Shown in pieces: positions 7,798 to 15,464 of a DNA stretch of 30,904 bases (position 1 is its first letter; each line of letters opens with the position of its first letter). Under the pieces are notes generated by a model. It ran no database searches. It was not told the DNA's origin and was given only the letters and a program-made list of their open reading frames with translations. The stretch spans positions 119,138 through 150,041 of the forward strand of contig CADEDU010000007.1 of the NCBI GenBank assembly GCA_902826155.1, given 5' to 3'. A program made the translations under genes and the position numbers. Source of the stretch: an uncultured beta proteobacterium (lineage in GTDB: Bacteria; Pseudomonadota; Gammaproteobacteria; Burkholderiales; SG8-39).

Positions 7798-9501
7798 ATG
7801 AAACGCCCCGACGGCTTCGCGTATTGGCTCGAGGACGTCCCGCCGCCCAGCGTGACGCTCTTGAGTGCGCTCCAGCACGTCAGCCTGATCTGCGGGCTGC
7901 TGCCGATTCCGCTGGTCGTCGCGCGCGAAGCGGGCTTGTCGCCCGAGGGCACGATCAATCTGATCGCCGTTGCGATGCTCGCGCTCGGGGCGACCTCGAT
8001 CCTGCAGACCCTCAATCGTGGCTCGGTCGGATCCGGGCTGCTCGCACCCTCCTCGTTCAGTGGTGCCTACCTCGCACCTTCGCTGCTTGCCGTGAAGTCG
8101 GGCGGCCTGGCGCTCGTCTTCGGCATGATGATCTTCGCCGGCCTCGTTGAAGCTGTGCTGTCGCGCCTGCTCCGTTATCTGCGGCCGTTTCTGCCTGCCG
8201 AGATCGCCGGGTTCGTCGTCGTGCTGATCGGCTTGAACGTCGGCAGTCTCGGCGTGCGCTACATGCTGGGCATCGGTGCGGCCACACCGGTGACGTCGGG
8301 CGATATCGCCGTATCGACGATCGCGCTGTGCCTCATGGTGGGCTTGAATGTCTGGGGCCGCGGATCGGCCCGCCTGTTCTGCGCGTTGATCGGTTTGATC
8401 GGCGGCTATGCTGCGGCGGGTCTATTCGGTGTGCTGTCGCGAGAGGATTTCGCGCGCGTGCTGGCGGCACCGATGTTCAGCCTGCCGCATGTCGGCGCGC
8501 TCGGCTGGTCGTTCGATACGGCGCTGATCGTCCCGTTCGCGATCGGTGCGATCGCGGCATGCCTGAAGACGATGGGTGATCTGACCGCATGCCAGCGGAT
8601 CAACGACGCCGACTGGGTCCGCCCCGATCTCCAAGGAATCAGCCGCGGCACGCTTGCAAATGCGATCGGCACATCGCTGGCGGGGTTGGTGGGAGTCACC
8701 GGATTCACCACGTCGTCCTCGAACATCGGCCTGTCGGGTGCAACCGGCGTCACCAGCCGCCGCGTAGCGTATGTAACCGGGGGCCTGCTCATCGTTCTCG
8801 CCTTCCTGCCGCAGTTCGCCAGCCTGCTGGCCATCATGCCGCGATCGCTGATGGGTGCGATGCTGATGTTCATCGCCGCATTCATCATCGTGAGCGGCCT
8901 GCAGATCGTTGCGGCGCGCTTGCTCGATGTGCGCCGGACCTTCGTGATCGGCTTGTCACTCATCGTTGCATTGGCCGTCGATGGCGCACCCGACTATTTC
9001 AGCGCACTGCCCGCGGTGATCCAGCCGCTGGTGAGCAGCTCCCTGGTCGCCGGACTGCTCTGCGCCATCGCACTGAATCTGGTGTTCCGCATCGGCACGC
9101 GCAAGGTGCAGCGGTTCGTCGTGCCACCGGGTCAGGTCGATCCGATCGCACTCGGCCGGTTCATCGATCAATGCGGGGCATCGTGGGGCGCGCGCCGCGA
9201 CGTCATCGAGCGCACCAAGTTCAACCTGCTGCAGTCGATCGAAACGCTGCGCGGCAGCGATCTGGCCGGCGGACCGCTCGAGGTCGACGCCTCGTTCGAC
9301 GAGTTCAACGTCGTGCTGCGGCTCTCCTACGAGGGTGCGCCACTCGCCCTGCCGAACGAGCGGCCATCCAACGAGGAAATCATCGGCTCCGAGGATGGCG
9401 AGCGCAGGCTTGCCGGCTTCATGCTGCGCCGCTTCGCCGACCGGGTTTCAGCCTCGGACCGAAATGGGCGCGCGACCGTGACGTTTCAGTTCACGCACTG
9501 A
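7798..9501 (+). CDS. NCS2/NAT xanthine-uracil permease with C-terminal HATPase-like domain
   Basis: This is a nucleobase transporter of the NCS2 (nucleobase-ascorbate) family in the inner membrane, probably a proton symporter. Residues about 20-440 carry many hydrophobic helices and the family signature around SSNIGLSGATGVTSR. The permease itself would end near residue 440. About 120 further soluble residues follow, with the pattern of a GHKL/RsbW ATPase domain: a helix ERTKFNLLQSIETL (471-484) at the N-box position, SYEGAPLALP (510-519) at the G1 position, and RLAGFMLRRF (537-546) at the G2 position, then strands ending ATVTFQF. The N-box asparagine appears to be lost, so it may bind a partner without kinase activity. 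It follows the STAS gene by 6 bases. The substrate (xanthine, urate or uracil) is not determined. Confidence 0.88.
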   Translation: MKRPDGFAYWLEDVPPPSVTLLSALQHVSLICGLLPIPLVVAREAGLSPEGTINLIAVAMLALGATSILQTLNRGSVGSGLLAPSSFSGAYLAPSLLAVKSGGLALVFGMMIFAGLVEAVLSRLLRYLRPFLPAEIAGFVVVLIGLNVGSLGVRYMLGIGAATPVTSGDIAVSTIALCLMVGLNVWGRGSARLFCALIGLIGGYAAAGLFGVLSREDFARVLAAPMFSLPHVGALGWSFDTALIVPFAIGAIAACLKTMGDLTACQRINDADWVRPDLQGISRGTLANAIGTSLAGLVGVTGFTTSSSNIGLSGATGVTSRRVAYVTGGLLIVLAFLPQFASLLAIMPRSLMGAMLMFIAAFIIVSGLQIVAARLLDVRRTFVIGLSLIVALAVDGAPDYFSALPAVIQPLVSSSLVAGLLCAIALNLVFRIGTRKVQRFVVPPGQVDPIALGRFIDQCGASWGARRDVIERTKFNLLQSIETLRGSDLAGGPLEVDASFDEFNVVLRLSYEGAPLALPNERPSNEEIIGSEDGERRLAGFMLRRFADRVSASDRNGRATVTFQFTH

Positions 9502-9551
9502 TCGTCGCAGCGAATTCGCGCGCGGCGAAAGCCCCACCGGACATTCCGGCG

Positions 9552-11219
9552 CTATCGCTTAGTACTCTCAGGCGCGAACCCATACACGCGGCGCGCGGCT
9601 TCCGCCGACACCAGCCCGGCTTCCAGATCGGTGATCACCCGTGCGCGATCGCGCTTGTGCGGATCGCCGAATCCGCCACCGCCCGCTTCGAACGTGGTGA
9701 AGGTGTCGCCGGGCTGCAGCACATGCCGCCCCTTGGGGTTCACCGGACGATCGTTGATCAGGTACTCGCGCTTGCGTCCGGGCAAGCCACCGTGAAATCC
9801 CTTCGCCGCGAACTCGGTGCGCTGACCGAGGAACGCCACGGTCAGCAGATGCCTGGTGTCGTTGCGAAAACGGACTTCCTGCCCCACGCCGCCGCGGAAT
9901 TCGCCCGCACCACCCGAATCACACAGGAACTCGCGCTTTTGCACCGTGATGTGGGTGAGGTTCTCCCAGATCTCGGTCGGCACCACCATCATGTTCGACG
10001 GCCCGGGCAACGTCGCCACGCCGTCGCTGCCTTGCACCGCACCGAACCCGCCCGCGAGGAAGAACAGGCTGGTGAATCGCTGTCCGTCGCGATTGGTGCC
10101 CTGCACGTTGAACACGTTCATCATGCCCAGATCGGCGACCACCCGATCGGGCAGCGCGCCGGCGAACGCACCCATCAACAGCGGCACGGTGAAGTGTCCG
10201 ACGGCGTGCCGGCCACCCGTGGGGAACGGACGCTGCGCATTGAGAATGCAGCCGGCGGGCGCCTGCACCGTGATCGGCCGCGTCGCACCTTCGTTGTTGG
10301 GCAGGTGCGGAATGGTCACGCACTTCACCACGTACCAGCTCATCGCTTTGGTGTAGCAGAACGGCACGTTGATCGCGCCGCGCACCGGCTCGTCGGTGCC
10401 GGTGTAGTCGATATCGATCACGTCGCCCCGCACCCGTACCGTGGCGGCGAGCTTGAGCGGACGATCGATACCTTCGATGTCGATGGCGTTGCGGTACTCG
10501 CCGTCGGGAATCGCCGCGATGCTCGCGCGGATCGCCTGCTCCGACTGATTGCGGATCACCGCCGACAGTTCGGCCAGATCGGGCACGCCGTATTCGTCCA
10601 TGAACTCGATCAGCTCGCGGCCGCCGACCTCGGTGCAGGTGACGTTGGCCATGAGATCGCCGATCACCATCTCCGGCACGCGCACGTTGGCGCGGATCAG
10701 ATCGAGCAGCGGTTCGTTCACGCGGCCGCGATCGACCAGCTTCATGATCGGGATGGTGAGCCCTTCCTCGTATACCTCGGCGGCCACAGCGCTCATGCCC
10801 AGCCCACCGATGTCGGGCAGGTGGGTGATGCTGAGCGCGTAGCCCACCAGCCGCTCGCCGCGAAACACCGGCCGCAGCACGTTCACGTCGAACAGATGCC
10901 CGGTGCCCAGCCACGGATCGTTGGTAATGAGCACGTCGCCCGGCGCGAGCGTGTGCGGCGGGAATTTCGCGAGCATGTGCGCGACGGTCTGCGGCGCGGT
11001 GCCGGTGAAGCCGGGCACGCTGAACGTGCCCTGCGCGAGCGATGCGCCATTGCCGTCGAACAGCACGCACGACAGGTCGTAGCCTTCGCGTACGGTGATC
11101 GAGAACGACGAGCGCACCAGCGACAGGATCATCTCGTCGGCGATCGACACCAGCCTGTCCCACATGATCTTGAGCGCGATCGAATCGAATCGCACATCGC
11201 CACGCCGAACGTCGGTCAT
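9552..11219 (-). CDS. hyuB: Hydantoinase B/oxoprolinase family subunit
   Basis: This is the beta subunit of an ATP-dependent hydantoinase/5-oxoprolinase-type enzyme (N-methylhydantoinase B, HyuB). With HyuA it opens cyclic amides such as hydantoins or oxoproline; acetone carboxylase subunits are related. The 555 residues are a normal length. Seen: REGYDLSCVLFDGNG, GDVLITNDPWLGTGHLFDV, HLPDIGG, PFPTGGRH and the C-terminal FEAGGGGFGDPHKRD, all typical of HyuB. The start ATG overlaps the hyuA stop in an ATGA arrangement, giving strict coupling with the upstream hyuA. The substrate cannot be told from sequence. The cupin, DUF1989 protein and TRAP transporter downstream of the divergent side may belong to the same pathway. 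The subunit call is secure. Confidence 0.93.
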   Translation of the reverse strand: MTDVRRGDVRFDSIALKIMWDRLVSIADEMILSLVRSSFSITVREGYDLSCVLFDGNGASLAQGTFSVPGFTGTAPQTVAHMLAKFPPHTLAPGDVLITNDPWLGTGHLFDVNVLRPVFRGERLVGYALSITHLPDIGGLGMSAVAAEVYEEGLTIPIMKLVDRGRVNEPLLDLIRANVRVPEMVIGDLMANVTCTEVGGRELIEFMDEYGVPDLAELSAVIRNQSEQAIRASIAAIPDGEYRNAIDIEGIDRPLKLAATVRVRGDVIDIDYTGTDEPVRGAINVPFCYTKAMSWYVVKCVTIPHLPNNEGATRPITVQAPAGCILNAQRPFPTGGRHAVGHFTVPLLMGAFAGALPDRVVADLGMMNVFNVQGTNRDGQRFTSLFFLAGGFGAVQGSDGVATLPGPSNMMVVPTEIWENLTHITVQKREFLCDSGGAGEFRGGVGQEVRFRNDTRHLLTVAFLGQRTEFAAKGFHGGLPGRKREYLINDRPVNPKGRHVLQPGDTFTTFEAGGGGFGDPHKRDRARVITDLEAGLVSAEAARRVYGFAPESTKR

Positions 11220-13372
11220 GTCGCCTCTCCGCGCAGGTCGGCAATCAGGCTGTGCTGCGCGTCGACCGTCACGCGATCACCGGTGCCGATGACGCAGGTG
11301 GATTCGTTCTCTTCGATCAACGCCGGTCCGTCGATGGCGTCGCCGGGATGGAGCGCATAGCGATCGTAGACCGGGCACTCGACGAAGGCCGCGCGTTCGG
11401 GGTCGTAAAGCCGTCGCGAGCCCTTGCGCGACGCGTCGGGCCTGCTCGCCGCTCGCTCCCTGCCTTGAGCTTCGTCTTTGCCGCGCGCGTCCTTCCCCTG
11501 CACGCGTTCACGGCTGAAGTGATACCCGGCGGCGCGCATCGGCGGTGGTCCGACCGCCTCGGCCTTCCAGCCGGCGATCTCGATCGGGGCTTGCGGCATG
11601 ATCGACGAGTAGCGCTGCACATAGGCCTGCTCGAACAGCGCAGCCAGTCGATCGAGCACGCTCCCCGTTCCGCCGTCGGGTACCACTACTTCCACCTCGT
11701 GGCCCTGGCCGACGAAGCGCATGTCCAACCGCCGTACCACCGTGATTGCGGCATCGGATACGCCTGCATCCCGCAGCACCTGGCGCCCTTCGGCGACGAG
11801 CGGGGCGAAGGTCTCATCGAAAGTCGCGGGCGTCAGCGCGTCGAGCCGCACGCGCTGCGACCGGTATGTCTCGTAGGCCAGCGGACTCACCAGCAGACCC
11901 AGCGCGGAGAACACACCGGCACCGAGCGGCACGATCACGCGCCGGATGCGCAGCTTGCGCGCGATGCGGATCGCATGCGTGGGTCCGGCCCCGCCGAAGG
12001 CGACCATCGCGCATTGCCGCACGTCGAACCCCAATTCGGCAGCGTGCGTGCGAAACGCGCGGGCGCAGTCCTCGTTGATGATCTCGTGGATGCCGAACGC
12101 CACGCGCGGCACGTCCAATCGAAGCTGCTCGGCAAGGCCGTTTGTGATCGCCGCTTCGCTCGCGGCCTGGTCGAGCCGCATCGCACCGCCGAGAAAGAAG
12201 CCGGCATCGAGACAACCGATCAGCAGATCGGCATCGGTGAGTGTCGGCGTCGTACCGCCCTGTCCGTAGCAGACCGGCCCCGGCTTGGCCCCGGCGCTGC
12301 GCGGCCCCACGCGCAGCAACCCGCGCTCGTCGATTCCGGCCAGACTGCCGCCGCCTGCGCCGATCTCGATCAGATCCATCACCGGAATGCGCAGCGGCAA
12401 CCCGCTGCCGGCCTTGTGCTCGTGCACGCGCGCGACCTCCACGTCGAATCGCTTGATCGGCTCTCCCTTGCGCAGCAGCGCGCCTTTGGCCGTGGTGCCG
12501 CCCATGTCGAAGGCGAGCAGATGCCCCGCGCCGGCCGCTCGCCCGAGGTGGCTGCTCATCAGGATGCCCGCTGCGGGCCCCGACTCGATCAGCCGCACCG
12601 GATAGCGACGCGCGAGCGCGGGCGTGACCGCGCCGCCGCTGGAGGTCATCACGTGAAACGTGCCGCGAAAGCCGCGCTCGGCCAGGCCGCGCTCGATCCG
12701 ATCGAGATAGCGGTCGATCACCGGCTGGGTGTAGGCGTTGACCGTCGCGGTCGTCCAGCGCTCGTACTCGCGCATGAACGGCACGACGTCGGCCGAGCCG
12801 CTCACATAGAGCGATGGAAAGTGCTCGGCGAGCACACGCGCGGCCAGACGCTCGTGCTCCGGATTGGCGTACGAGTTGAGGAAGCAGATCGCGACGGCCT
12901 CGATCCCGCGTTCGTGCACGAAGCGGTGCAGTTGTTCGCGCAGGGCCAGCGGATCGAGCACGCACTCGATCGAGCCATCGTGGCGGACGCGCTCGTCGAC
13001 CTCTAGCCGGTCGGCTCGCGGTACCACCGGCGCTGCGAACTTCAAGCGCAGATCGAACAGGTCGTAGCGGCGTTCCAGGCCGATGTCGACCACGTCGCGG
13101 AAGCCGCGCGTGACCAGCATGGCGGTGCGCGCGCCCTTGCGCTCGATCACCGCGTTGGTGACGAGCGTCATGCCGTGCACGATGCCCTGTACTGCGGTGA
13201 TCGCCACGCCGCGCCGCGCCAGCAACCGCTCGACGCCCTCGAGCACGCAGCGCGACGGATCATCGGGCGTGGTCAGCTGCTTGTGGACGCTCACCTCGCC
13301 TGAATCGTCGTCGATCAGGGCGAAATCGGTAAACGTTCCTCCGATGTCGATGCCGATACGGTGGCGAGTCAT
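11216..13372 (-). CDS. hyuA: Hydantoinase/oxoprolinase family A subunit
   Basis: This is the ATPase-type alpha subunit (N-methylhydantoinase A/HyuA), working with HyuB in ATP-dependent ring opening. The 718 residues start with the ASKHA phosphate motif RIGIDIGGTFTDFALID, followed by HGMTLVTNAVIERKGA, NAYTQPVIDRYL, LIESGPAAGILMS, LAFDMGGTTAKGALL and AFGGAGPTHA, all HyuA hallmarks. ATG 13372 is chosen because it begins exactly at this motif. A TTG at 13399 is possible but adds unrelated residues. No ribosome-binding site precedes ATG 13372. Instead the TGA of a 44-codon upstream ORF overlaps it (ATGA), suggesting re-initiation. A highly charged Lys/Arg/Glu/Asp-rich insertion occupies about residues 615-655. 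The 3' end overlaps hyuB by 4 bases. Confidence 0.93.
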   Translation of the reverse strand: MTRHRIGIDIGGTFTDFALIDDDSGEVSVHKQLTTPDDPSRCVLEGVERLLARRGVAITAVQGIVHGMTLVTNAVIERKGARTAMLVTRGFRDVVDIGLERRYDLFDLRLKFAAPVVPRADRLEVDERVRHDGSIECVLDPLALREQLHRFVHERGIEAVAICFLNSYANPEHERLAARVLAEHFPSLYVSGSADVVPFMREYERWTTATVNAYTQPVIDRYLDRIERGLAERGFRGTFHVMTSSGGAVTPALARRYPVRLIESGPAAGILMSSHLGRAAGAGHLLAFDMGGTTAKGALLRKGEPIKRFDVEVARVHEHKAGSGLPLRIPVMDLIEIGAGGGSLAGIDERGLLRVGPRSAGAKPGPVCYGQGGTTPTLTDADLLIGCLDAGFFLGGAMRLDQAASEAAITNGLAEQLRLDVPRVAFGIHEIINEDCARAFRTHAAELGFDVRQCAMVAFGGAGPTHAIRIARKLRIRRVIVPLGAGVFSALGLLVSPLAYETYRSQRVRLDALTPATFDETFAPLVAEGRQVLRDAGVSDAAITVVRRLDMRFVGQGHEVEVVVPDGGTGSVLDRLAALFEQAYVQRYSSIMPQAPIEIAGWKAEAVGPPPMRAAGYHFSRERVQGKDARGKDEAQGRERAASRPDASRKGSRRLYDPERAAFVECPVYDRYALHPGDAIDGPALIEENESTCVIGTGDRVTVDAQHSLIADLRGEAT
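13338..13371. repeat. Direct repeat copy A (hyuA start codons)
   Basis: This 34-base stretch covers the first codons of hyuA and recurs 131 bases upstream (13469-13502) with 32 of 34 identities, counted by eye. The first 23 bases on the plus strand are identical. Confidence 0.85.
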
Positions 13373-13503
13373 CGTCGAGCGACAGGCAGCGACAAGCAAA
13401 CTTCAGGGGAATTTCCAAGGGGGCGGCGTAACGCCGGCGGAAGCTGCCTTCTTGGAGCGTACACACCCCCTCCGATGTCGATGCCGATACGATAGCGAGT
13501 CAC
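13369..13503 (-). CDS. Small ORF: duplicated hyuA start, coupled to hyuA
   Basis: This 44-codon ORF starts with GTG at 13503, preceded on the minus strand by GAGGA with an 8-base T-rich spacer. Its first twelve residues, MTRYRIGIDIGG, repeat the hyuA N-terminus (MTRHRIGIDIGG). The rest diverges into an unrelated Pro/Arg/Leu-rich tail. Its TGA overlaps the hyuA ATG in ATGA form, as hyuA overlaps hyuB. It is either a remnant of a broken hyuA copy or a short leader whose translation feeds ribosomes to hyuA, which has no visible ribosome-binding site of its own. The peptide itself probably has no enzymatic function. Coordinates and overlap are seen directly; expression is inferred. Confidence 0.5.
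   Translation of the reverse strand: MTRYRIGIDIGGGVYAPRRQLPPALRRPLGNSPEVCLSLPVARR
13469..13502. repeat. Direct repeat copy B (upstream of hyuA)
   Basis: This is the second copy of the 34-base hyuA 5' sequence. The 131-base offset is not a multiple of three, so it reads into a different frame from hyuA. The base just outside the match turns ATG into GTG. Unlike copy A, it has a good ribosome-binding sequence in front. Confidence 0.85.
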
Positions 13504-13511
13504 CAAAAAAA

Positions 13512-13516
13512 TCCTC
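13512..13516 (-). promoter_or_regulatory. Ribosome-binding site of the hyuA leader ORF
   Basis: GAGGA on the minus strand is separated by 8 bases (mostly T) from GTG 13503. It is the only clear ribosome-binding site ahead of hyuA, so hyuA translation may depend on it through the overlapping stop/start at 13369-13372. Confidence 0.5.
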
Positions 13517-13560
13517 AGCTCCAGCAGATTCACGCGCTGCGCAGCGGGCCCGGCGCTGGG

Positions 13561-13566
13561 TAGAAT
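13561..13566 (+). promoter_or_regulatory. Candidate -10 element for the cupin gene
   Basis: TAGAAT matches the sigma-70 -10 consensus at five of six positions, about 85 bases before the cupin start. No convincing -35 hexamer is seen 17 bases upstream, so the call is tentative. Confidence 0.3.
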
Positions 13567-13651
13567 CGGCTTCGTTTATCGGGCGATTATCGACTAGATT
13601 CCAATGTCGGGCGCCCGGCAAGCTCGACGCGCAGATTCAGGAGTCGCACGC

Positions 13652-14416
13652 ATGATCCTCGGCCGCACCTACGAAGACAGCCAGACCTCGCGCAAGCACT
13701 ACGTGCTGCCCAACGGCACCGGTTTCTGGAAGAGCGAGTACATCATCTCCGACTTCAAGCACGCGCCTGCGCCGCACGCGCTGCTGGTCGAGCAGGACCC
13801 CAATCAGGTGATCCTGCCGCACTTCCACGAGCAGAATCAGTTTCAGGTGATCATCAACGGCGGCGGCCAACTCGGTCGCAACGAGGTCAAGCCGATCACC
13901 GTGCACTACGCCGGCGCCTACACCGGCTACGGCCCGATCACTTCCGGCGATGAAGGCCTGTGGTACTTCACGTTGCGTCCGATGATGGACAACGGCGCGC
14001 AGTTCCTGCCCGAGTCGCGGCCGAAGATGAAGCCCTGGCCCAAGAAGCACTATCACTCCGCGCCGCTACATGCGTTGCCGGCCGCTGCACTTGGCGTGCT
14101 GGCAACGCCCGAATCGATCACGGTGCAACACGACGACGACGGCATGCGCGTCGAGACGATCCGCGTACCGGCCAACGCCAGCGCCACTGCGCCCGATCCC
14201 GCGCAAGGCGGCGGACAGTTCTTCGTGGTCACCGGCGGCAGCATGCAGCTCGAAGGCAAGCGCTACGGCCGCCTGAGTTGCGTGTGGGTGGCGCACACCG
14301 AAACGGCGATGAACATCCAAGCTGGTGACGACGGTGTCGAGCTGCTCATGCTGCAGTGCCCGCGCGCCGACTACCGGCCCACTTACGATCCGGCCTTGTA
14401 CAAGTATCCCGACTAG
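13652..14416 (+). CDS. Cupin-fold protein
   Basis: This 254-residue protein is probably a bicupin. The first half has PHFHEQNQFQVIINGGGQLG, the conserved cupin motif with possible metal-binding histidines, and YTGYGPITSGDEGLWYFTLRP. The second half has GGGQFFVVTGGSMQLEGKRYGRLSCVWV, a cupin-like strand set without obvious histidines. ATG 13652 is used because AGGAG at 13639-13643 lies 8 bases before it. An in-frame ATG at 13604 lacks such a site. The gene is divergent from hyuA and convergent with the DUF1989 gene. Many such cupins in catabolic clusters have no assigned role. Here a dioxygenase, isomerase or binding role in hydantoin-like metabolism is possible but unproven. Confidence 0.75.
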   Translation: MILGRTYEDSQTSRKHYVLPNGTGFWKSEYIISDFKHAPAPHALLVEQDPNQVILPHFHEQNQFQVIINGGGQLGRNEVKPITVHYAGAYTGYGPITSGDEGLWYFTLRPMMDNGAQFLPESRPKMKPWPKKHYHSAPLHALPAAALGVLATPESITVQHDDDGMRVETIRVPANASATAPDPAQGGGQFFVVTGGSMQLEGKRYGRLSCVWVAHTETAMNIQAGDDGVELLMLQCPRADYRPTYDPALYKYPD

Positions 14417-14424
14417 CGATGCGC

Positions 14425-14445
14425 GCGTCGCCTCAGCAGCGACGC
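14425..14445. terminator. Hairpin between convergent cupin and DUF1989 genes
   Basis: GCGTCGC and GCGACGC form a perfect 7-bp stem with a 7-base loop in the 43-base gap between two convergent stops. There is no T run on either side, so a bidirectional terminator role is only plausible. Confidence 0.35.
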
Positions 14446-14459
14446 ACGCTTGCTTGGCC

Positions 14460-15284
14460 TCAATTCACCGTCATGCCGTGCAGCCCGGCATAGTCGGCCA
14501 CCGCGGGTGATCGCCAGCCGGCGAGCAGCTTGCTCTCGAGCGCGTACACCTCGACGTCGAGCGGGCGGCACACCTTGAGCGGATCGGTGGCGTTGGGCCC
14601 CCAGATCGGCACCGACATGTCGCCATGCGGGCAGGTCGAGATCGCCGCCAGCAGGTCGATCTCGGCGAAGAACTCGAAGTAATCGCCAGGTTTCGCCGGG
14701 CACGGTTTCACGTAGTACTGATGCGCGTCGTTGGTCATGCCGGTGACCTGGAACACGTTGAGCACGTCGTGCACGTCTTCTTCGGCGAGACGATGCGGTG
14801 CGATCGCGCGGATCAGATTCGAGTGACAGCAGCAGTCGAGCTCCTGCCCGGTGAGCAGCTTGTGCACGTACGGATCGCAGCGCGTGCCCAGCAGATCATG
14901 GCAACCGGCGCCATCGCTGTCGTAGCCGTAGCCGACCGTGTCGGCGACCACGGTCGCCATCGGACGCATGTACGGCAGGCACGACCAGAACCGATCGAAC
15001 ACGCGCATGTGCGCACTGTGCAACTGCTTGGTGCGCGACGCCCAGAAACGCTCGCGCGGGTTGTGCAGGCTCCACAGGTTGAGGTCGACCACCTGCGGCC
15101 CTTCGGACAACTGCAGTCGGCAGACCTCGCCCGCCTTCACCACCCAGGCGCGGCCCGAGCGGATCGGCACGCGAAATCGCTCGCGCAGCGTGCGGCCGGC
15201 GGTCGCATCGCCGAACGCACGATAGACATTCTGGGATACGGCCAGCGGTGATCCGGTCTTGGCCTCGTAGAGCGGTTTGGGCAT
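14460..15284 (-). CDS. DUF1989 / urea carboxylase-associated family protein
   Basis: This 274-residue protein belongs to the DUF1989 (urea carboxylase-associated) family. Characterised members include the CgdA/CgdB subunits of carboxyguanidine deiminase, so hydrolytic nitrogen chemistry is known in the family. Seen: GEVCRLQLSEGPQVVDLNLWSLHNPRERF, a His/Cys-rich centre (GCHDLLGTRCDP, then CCCHSNL at 151-157), DVLNVFQVTGM and the conserved TCPHGDMS (217-224). These Cys and His residues could bind a metal. ATG 15284 has AGGAG 6-8 bases upstream on the minus strand; longer in-frame starts lack this. It lies beside hydantoinase, cupin and TRAP genes, which fits a route for a nitrogen-containing ring or urea-like compound. 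The substrate is unknown. Confidence 0.85.
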   Translation of the reverse strand: MPKPLYEAKTGSPLAVSQNVYRAFGDATAGRTLRERFRVPIRSGRAWVVKAGEVCRLQLSEGPQVVDLNLWSLHNPRERFWASRTKQLHSAHMRVFDRFWSCLPYMRPMATVVADTVGYGYDSDGAGCHDLLGTRCDPYVHKLLTGQELDCCCHSNLIRAIAPHRLAEEDVHDVLNVFQVTGMTNDAHQYYVKPCPAKPGDYFEFFAEIDLLAAISTCPHGDMSVPIWGPNATDPLKVCRPLDVEVYALESKLLAGWRSPAVADYAGLHGMTVN

Positions 15285-15464
15285 CGATGTCTCCTTTCGA
15301 GCGGACATTATGTCGCGGGTCGATGCGTCTCGCGGATCGATTCGGGGTGCGTGCCCGTCGTCATCGGGCGCCGTTCGCGTCACCACGAGCCGGCTTGCGT
15401 CAAACGATGACCCGGGTCCATCATCGGGCCAAGTGCCGCGTCACATACAGAGGGGGAGTCCATC

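Noticed and set aside
9510..9525. Short palindrome GCGAATTCGC between the convergent permease and hyuB genes
   Set aside because: A 10-base perfect palindrome without a loop or T run is weak evidence for a terminator or operator.
8589..11360. Very long plus-strand open frame (over 900 codons) across the permease end and hyuB
   Set aside because: Its left part overlays the permease in another frame and its right part is antisense to hyuB. The translation is Arg/His/Ala-rich with no motifs, as expected from GC-rich shadow frames.
11252..13006. Plus-strand open frame of more than 580 codons opposite hyuA
   Set aside because: It is antisense to a clearly canonical hyuA, with biased composition and no recognisable domains or ribosome-binding site.
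13369..13503. A second, functional hyuA gene upstream of hyuA
   Set aside because: Only twelve codons match HyuA before the frame diverges and stops, so it is a fragment or leader rather than a gene for a HyuA protein.
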